From Thermoplasmata archaeon (GTDB lineage Archaea > Thermoplasmatota > Thermoplasmata > Lutacidiplasmatales > UBA184): a stretch of DNA of 8,824 nucleotides. The translations under genes and the position numbers were made by a program. The stretch is from NCBI GenBank assembly GCA_022749905.1, contig JAKIWU010000048.1, forward strand, positions 1 to 8,824. Reading direction: 5' to 3'. The notes below the pieces were generated by a model. It was not told the DNA's origin, did not search any database, and was given only the letters and a program-made list of their open reading frames with translations. Shown here piece after piece: positions 6,390 through 8,824 of this stretch; position 1 is the stretch's first letter; every line of letters starts with the position of its first letter.

Positions 6390-6749
6390 ATGATGGCAAC
6401 AGGGAACGTGGGCACCGTGATCAAGGACCTCAAGGCCCGGATCAGCGGACTCGCGACCGCGCTCGTCTCGCGCGATGGCCTCGTGCTCTACGCGGATGTC
6501 CCGGCGGGCGTCTACACCGAGACCTTCGCCATCATGTGTGCGACGATCCTAGGGGCCGCCGCGACAGCGAACACCGAGCTCAATCGCGCTCCGCCGGAGC
6601 GGATCGTTGTCGAAGGGACCGACGCCCGGACCCTCATCGTCGGGTGCGGGAAGAAGGCGCTCCTCGTCGCGGTCGTCGATCAGACGGCCGACGTGCCCAA
6701 GGTCCTCGCCGAGGTCGCCAAGGTGGCCGACCTCCTCAAGGTCGCGTAG
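6390..6749 (+). CDS. Roadblock/LC7-domain protein (MglB-like)
   Basis: A 119-residue single-domain Roadblock/LC7 protein. The fold (helix, two strands, helix, three strands, helix) is recognisable: residues 8-18 form the first helix, GLATALVSRDGLVLYADV (20-37) the first hairpin, and TFAIMCATILGAAATANTEL (45-64) the long central helix. RIVVEGTDARTLIVGCGKKALLVAVVD follows as strands, and the last helix, VPKVLAEVAKVADLLKV, ends the protein. Family members dimerise and bind or regulate small Ras-like GTPases; bacterial MglB is the GTPase-activating partner of MglA. There is no GTPase gene in the window. Two adjacent ATGs (6390, 6393) are possible starts; the first has the better spacing from the ribosome binding site. 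The gene follows the V4R gene by 12 nt, so co-expression is expected. The specific GTPase partner is unknown. Confidence 0.88.
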   Translation: MMATGNVGTVIKDLKARISGLATALVSRDGLVLYADVPAGVYTETFAIMCATILGAAATANTELNRAPPERIVVEGTDARTLIVGCGKKALLVAVVDQTADVPKVLAEVAKVADLLKVA

Positions 6750-6770
6750 ACTCCCCCCTGAGGCCGTTGG

Positions 6771-7646
6771 TCATGCCGCCCCTGTCGGGGCGCTTGCCGC
6801 TGCCTCACGGAGCTCCGGCGTTGTAGGCGCCGGTCGGTCGAGCCTCTCGCCCGCGCCGGTGGCGACGCGACTGCCATACCCCGCGAGCGCGGCGACGATC
6901 CGGACCCACGCGATCACGCTGCGTTGGTTCGAGATGAGCCGTCGCAGCCGATAGTCGCCCCAGAGGCGACCGTGCTTCTCGGTGAGTTGCTTTCGGCCGT
7001 ACCCGTTCCAGAAGGCCTGGTACAAGAAGCGCACGAACGTCGACCGCATCGCGTGGTAGACCGTCGCGCCCGGCTCGTACTGGATGGTCGCGCCGGCGTC
7101 GACCGCCCGAAGATTGAGATCGATGTCCTCCGCGGTGATGAACCGGGGATCGAAGCCGTTCAGGCGGAGGAAGAGATCGCGTCGGTAGGCGAGGTTGCAG
7201 CTCGGGTAGGTGACATCGCTCTCCTTGCGGAACAGTTCGACACGCTCGAGGCGCCCGTACTGGGGTTGGCCGAGGGGAACCGTCTGCCCGGCGATCACCT
7301 CGTGCTGGGCGAGCCCCTCGCGCATCTTCTGGAGCCAGCCGGAGTCGGCGACGCAATCCCCGTCGATGAACGCGACCGCGGCCCCGCGGGCCTTCGCAAC
7401 GCCCACGTTCCGGCCGATCCCCCGCGACCCGGACTTCTGAACCGCGCGCAGCAGGTCCGGATGCGACTTCCCGAACGCTTCGACGAGCTCCCACGTGCCG
7501 TCGCGCGAGAACGCGTCGACGAGAACGATCTCGAACGGGGGTTCCTGGACGAGGAGGCTTTCGAGGAGGCGGCCGACGTGCCGCGCCTCGTTGCGTACGG
7601 TGATGACGATGGAGACGAAGGCGGGGGAATCGGGGCTACTTCCCAA
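6771..7646 (-). CDS. Family 2 glycosyltransferase (GT-A fold)
   Basis: Inverting, nucleotide-sugar-dependent glycosyltransferase of 291 residues. The GT2 domain begins with VSIVITVRNE (11-20). Nucleotide-binding Asp44 lies in VLVDAFSRDGT, and the metal-binding DxD is DGD at 95-97 (AFIDGDCVAD). The acceptor-side motif is TAEDIDLNLR with Glu173 and Asp174, followed by His198 in VYHAM. Residues 245-258 are moderately hydrophobic but not a convincing membrane span, so a membrane-associated rather than integral enzyme is likely. The tail is Ala/Pro-rich. The substrate is unknown; cell-surface glycan, lipid or S-layer protein glycosylation are all possible. The start used is TTG 7646, inside the end of the PRC-barrel gene (11-nt overlap). 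No ATG or GTG occurs before the conserved first strand, so either the TTG is used through coupling or translation begins further upstream. Confidence 0.9.
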   Translation of the reverse strand: MGSSPDSPAFVSIVITVRNEARHVGRLLESLLVQEPPFEIVLVDAFSRDGTWELVEAFGKSHPDLLRAVQKSGSRGIGRNVGVAKARGAAVAFIDGDCVADSGWLQKMREGLAQHEVIAGQTVPLGQPQYGRLERVELFRKESDVTYPSCNLAYRRDLFLRLNGFDPRFITAEDIDLNLRAVDAGATIQYEPGATVYHAMRSTFVRFLYQAFWNGYGRKQLTEKHGRLWGDYRLRRLISNQRSVIAWVRIVAALAGYGSRVATGAGERLDRPAPTTPELREAAASAPTGAA

Positions 7647-7878
7647 GTTCCATCACGACGACGTCCTTGACCGCGCGCATGCTCTTGAATGGGAGCACGA
7701 GCCGTCCGGAGCCGTCGGTTTGGAAGAGCCGCTGTTCCACATCCTCGTTCGGCGTAACGAGGACGTGCGCGATCGAGCCGTTCTGCGTGTCGATGACAAA
7801 GTTCTCGATGAGCCCGAGGATCTGGCCGTCGTTGGTCATCACGGTCTTGTTCCGGAGCTCGGTGAGGAACTTGCGCAT
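7636..7878 (-). CDS. Single-domain PRC-barrel protein (possible CdpB-like)
   Basis: An 80-residue protein made of one PRC-barrel domain: FLTELRNKTVMTNDGQILG at residues 4-22, an ENFVIDTQNGSIAHVLV strand pair, then GRLVLPFKSMRAVKDVVVME as the closing strands. Stand-alone archaeal PRC-barrel proteins of this size include the haloarchaeal CdpB proteins, which bind the SepF/FtsZ division machinery. Other PRC barrels act in RNA processing (RimM) or have unknown roles, so the assignment here is only to the domain. The frame stays open upstream to an ATG at 8037. That extension is Arg-rich, lacks domain character and crosses the promoter, whereas ATG 7878 lies about 35 nt after a good TATA box and directly before the domain, so it is preferred. 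The gene overlaps the downstream glycosyltransferase and is probably co-transcribed with it. Confidence 0.82.
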   Translation of the reverse strand: MRKFLTELRNKTVMTNDGQILGLIENFVIDTQNGSIAHVLVTPNEDVEQRLFQTDGSGRLVLPFKSMRAVKDVVVMELGK

Positions 7879-7909
7879 CTCGGCCTCGGGCCGACGATGG
7901 CCGGGTTCG

Positions 7910-7917
7910 ATATTTAA
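7910..7917 (-). promoter_or_regulatory. TATA box for the PRC-barrel/glycosyltransferase unit
   Basis: The minus strand reads TTAAATAT (context GGTTAAATATCG), centred about 35 nt upstream of ATG 7878. This predicts a start point near 7884-7888 and a leader of under 10 nt. The element lies inside the longer upstream open frame and is part of the reason that extension is rejected. Confidence 0.65.
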
Positions 7918-8052
7918 CCGTTCTTTGCGACGAGAAACTGACCGGGGCCGGAATTCACGGATCGGCGCGGGACGAGCTCCCATCGGCTTCCGGAGGATCG
8001 CGCGCCGAAGGTGTGCGCGAAGGGGGAGGGAATCCATCGCCGAAGATCCCGA

Positions 8053-8083
8053 GATGCTCCGAGACGATGCTTCGGGGGCATCG
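8053..8083. repeat. Direct and inverted repeats upstream of the DUF1059-like promoter
   Basis: GATGCTCCGAGA (8053-8064) is repeated 13 nt later as GATGCTTCGGGG (8066-8077), with 9 of 12 bases identical. The second copy also starts a perfect inverted repeat, CGATGC-N7-GCATCG (8065-8083). A TTCGAA palindrome follows at 8085-8090. All lie within 45 nt upstream of the TATA box, a typical place for archaeal activator or repressor sites. Confidence 0.4.
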
Positions 8084-8094
8084 GTTCGAACGGG

Positions 8095-8100
8095 TTATAT
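8095..8100 (+). promoter_or_regulatory. TATA box for the DUF1059-like gene
   Basis: TTATAT (context GGGTTATATTG) predicts a start point near 8124-8128 and a leader of about 22-26 nt before ATG 8150. Unlike the other promoters here, it leaves room for a ribosome binding site, which is present. Confidence 0.65.
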
Positions 8101-8137
8101 TGAGTGCTCGACTTCGTCGCGGGCCGCTCTGCGGCAG

Positions 8138-8142
8138 GGTGA
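8138..8142 (+). promoter_or_regulatory. Ribosome binding site deciding the start at 8150
   Basis: GGTGA, complementary to the conserved 3' end of archaeal 16S rRNA, ends 7 nt before ATG 8150. It is adjacent to the other ATG at 8143, which is in a different frame. The spacing therefore selects the 8150 frame. Confidence 0.55.
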
Positions 8143-8149
8143 ATGAACC

Positions 8150-8308
8150 ATGGGATGTGGAAGCCTGAAGGTCGCCTGCGAAGACGGATTCGAGATTGTG
8201 ACGAAGGACCACAAGGAGCTCGTGGCGCTGACGCAGTGGCACGTGGAGCATACCCACCACAAGAAGGTCTCCGAAGGTGAGGTCATGCAGATGGCCAAGC
8301 ACCCCTAG
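8150..8308 (+). CDS. DUF1059-like small protein
   Basis: A 52-residue protein reading MGCGSLKVACEDG, then FEIVTKDHKELVAL, QWHVEHTHH and SEGEVMQMAKHP. The pattern (a short Cys strand with Cys3 and Cys10, a Phe strand, a [DE]EL-type turn, an amphipathic helix ending in His-x-x-His-x-His-His, then a final helix) resembles the small archaeal and bacterial DUF1059 family, whose function is unknown. Residues Cys3, Cys10, His31, His34, His36 and His37 could form a metal site; that is inference. The gene has its own TATA box and ribosome binding site and is followed by a convergent SDR gene after 86 nt, so it is monocistronic. Stop and frame are unambiguous, and the composition is unlike the Arg/Pro-rich shadow frames around it. 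Confidence 0.75.
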   Translation: MGCGSLKVACEDGFEIVTKDHKELVALTQWHVEHTHHKKVSEGEVMQMAKHP

Positions 8309-8394
8309 GTGACCACCCGCCTCGTCGATTCCGCACGTCCCGAGGTTCGCTCCTCCTTCCGGGGGAGCGGACCAACCTGTTCTCTCGACCCGGC

Positions 8395-8824
8395 TCAGGC
8401 CGCCGGCCCGAGGGGTTCCACCCCGGTGACCCGGGAGCAGATGTCCCACAGGCGTCGCCCCGCCCCCGCGTCGTAGGACGCGGCGGAAGACCGCACGGGC
8501 CGCCGACCGACGAAATACTGACCCGTCGACCGCCCAGCTCCCGCGTCGGTAGCCGCAAACAGGGGCGCTCGGGCACCCCGTACAGCCCCGACCCCGAAGA
8601 GGGTCTCTGCGAAGGCGAGTCCCCGGCCGAACGCCCCTGGATTGTTCCGTCCGAAGCGCGTACGGACGAACCCTGGGTGGACGGCGTGCACCGACACGCC
8701 GGTGCCCTCGAGGCGACGTGCGTATTCGTACGTGAGGAGGAGGAGCGCGAGCTTGGACTGGCCATACGCTCGGAACCCCGCGAACCACCCCTCGGCCTCG
8801 AGGTCGTCGAAGTGCATCCGGCCC
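8395..8824 (-). CDS. Short-chain dehydrogenase/reductase, truncated at window edge
   Basis: C-terminal half of an SDR oxidoreductase that uses NAD(P)H. The visible part has about 143 residues, and the frame continues past the right edge, so the Rossmann TGxxxGIG motif and true start are outside the window. The catalytic motif is AYGQSK, with Tyr and Lys at residues 18 and 22 counted from the internal Met at 8817. It is preceded by the MHFDDLE segment and followed by LALLLLTYEYARRLEGTGV and VHAVHPGFVRT. This arrangement (F-D-D-L, then YxQSK, then HPG-V-T) is typical of the retinol-dehydrogenase/WWOX-like branch of SDRs, which act on various alcohols or ketones; the actual substrate cannot be told. 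The C-terminus around 85-140 is Ala/Gly/Arg-rich and less conserved. The gene is convergent with the DUF1059-like gene. Confidence 0.88.
   Translation of the reverse strand, partial: GRMHFDDLEAEGWFAGFRAYGQSKLALLLLTYEYARRLEGTGVSVHAVHPGFVRTRFGRNNPGAFGRGLAFAETLFGVGAVRGARAPLFAATDAGAGRSTGQYFVGRRPVRSSAASYDAGAGRRLWDICSRVTGVEPLGPAA

Larger units (their letters stand above)
7879..8149. other. Divergent intergenic region between PRC-barrel and DUF1059-like genes
   Basis: This 271-nt gap is the longest in the window. It carries one minus-strand promoter (7910-7917) and, near its right end, the repeats, promoter and leader of the DUF1059-like gene. Between about 7925 and 8050 I see no convincing gene, RNA or repeat; the open frames there have Arg-rich shadow composition. 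Confidence 0.5.

Noticed and set aside
7879..8037. N-terminal extension of the PRC-barrel protein to an ATG at 8037
   Set aside because: The 53 extra residues are Arg/Pro-rich with no domain character, and the TATA box at 7910-7917 lies inside this stretch, with ATG 7878 at the right distance.
8081..8094. TTCGAA flanked by G residues, resembling a tRNA T-loop
   Set aside because: The base at the position pairing with the T-stem closing G is G, not C, the flanking bases do not form a T stem, and no acceptor or anticodon stem can be drawn.
8143..8280. Alternative frame starting at ATG 8143, overlapping the DUF1059-like gene
   Set aside because: Its start is adjacent to the ribosome binding site with no spacing, and its product is Arg/Gly-rich without family similarity, unlike the 8150 frame.

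Overview
The window is a gene-dense, high-G+C stretch (about two thirds G+C by eye) from an archaeon. The evidence is the set of archaeal informational and cell-biology families: NMD3, archaeal-type SepF, HerA with its HAS-barrel domain, an archaeal coiled-coil protein of the COG1340 type and a small single-domain PRC-barrel protein. There is also a recurring TATA element (TTATAT or close variants) about 27-35 nt upstream of several start codons, as expected for archaeal, often leaderless, transcription. SepF implies an FtsZ-dividing lineage, so a euryarchaeal or Thermoplasmatota-like organism is the best guess. The finer placement is inference.

Layout. Bases 2-631 (+) are the 3' part of an NMD3 gene. 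A promoter with an inverted repeat (633-674) then drives sepF (683-1057) and, 11 nt later, an M17 leucyl aminopeptidase pepA (1069-2586). Convergent to pepA is herA (2608-4071, -), separated from it by a 21-nt gap that can form a hairpin. A divergent promoter region (4072-4259) separates herA from a two-gene unit: a coiled-coil protein (4260-5150) and a HAD-family hydrolase (5152-5913), one base apart. A hairpin and TATA box at 5922-5948 start a second unit: a V4R-domain protein (5976-6377) and a Roadblock/LC7 protein (6390-6749). On the opposite strand lie a GT2 glycosyltransferase (6771-7646) and, upstream and slightly overlapping, an 80-residue PRC-barrel protein (7636-7878). A promoter with repeats (8053-8100) precedes a 52-residue DUF1059-like protein (8150-8308). 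The window closes with the C-terminal part of an SDR oxidoreductase (8395-8824, -). No stretch longer than 300 bases lacks a gene; the longest gap is 7879-8149.

How the genes fit. SepF anchors FtsZ at the membrane, and small archaeal PRC-barrel proteins have been linked to the same SepF/FtsZ machinery in haloarchaea, so two pieces of the division apparatus may lie in this window. The most suggestive local system is the V4R-Roadblock pair. V4R belongs to the ligand-binding fold that also contains the TRAPP subunit Bet3, and Roadblock proteins regulate small GTPases, so the pair looks like a small-molecule sensor coupled to a GTPase regulator, with no GTPase in view. No mobile elements, CRISPR arrays, tRNA or rRNA genes were seen.
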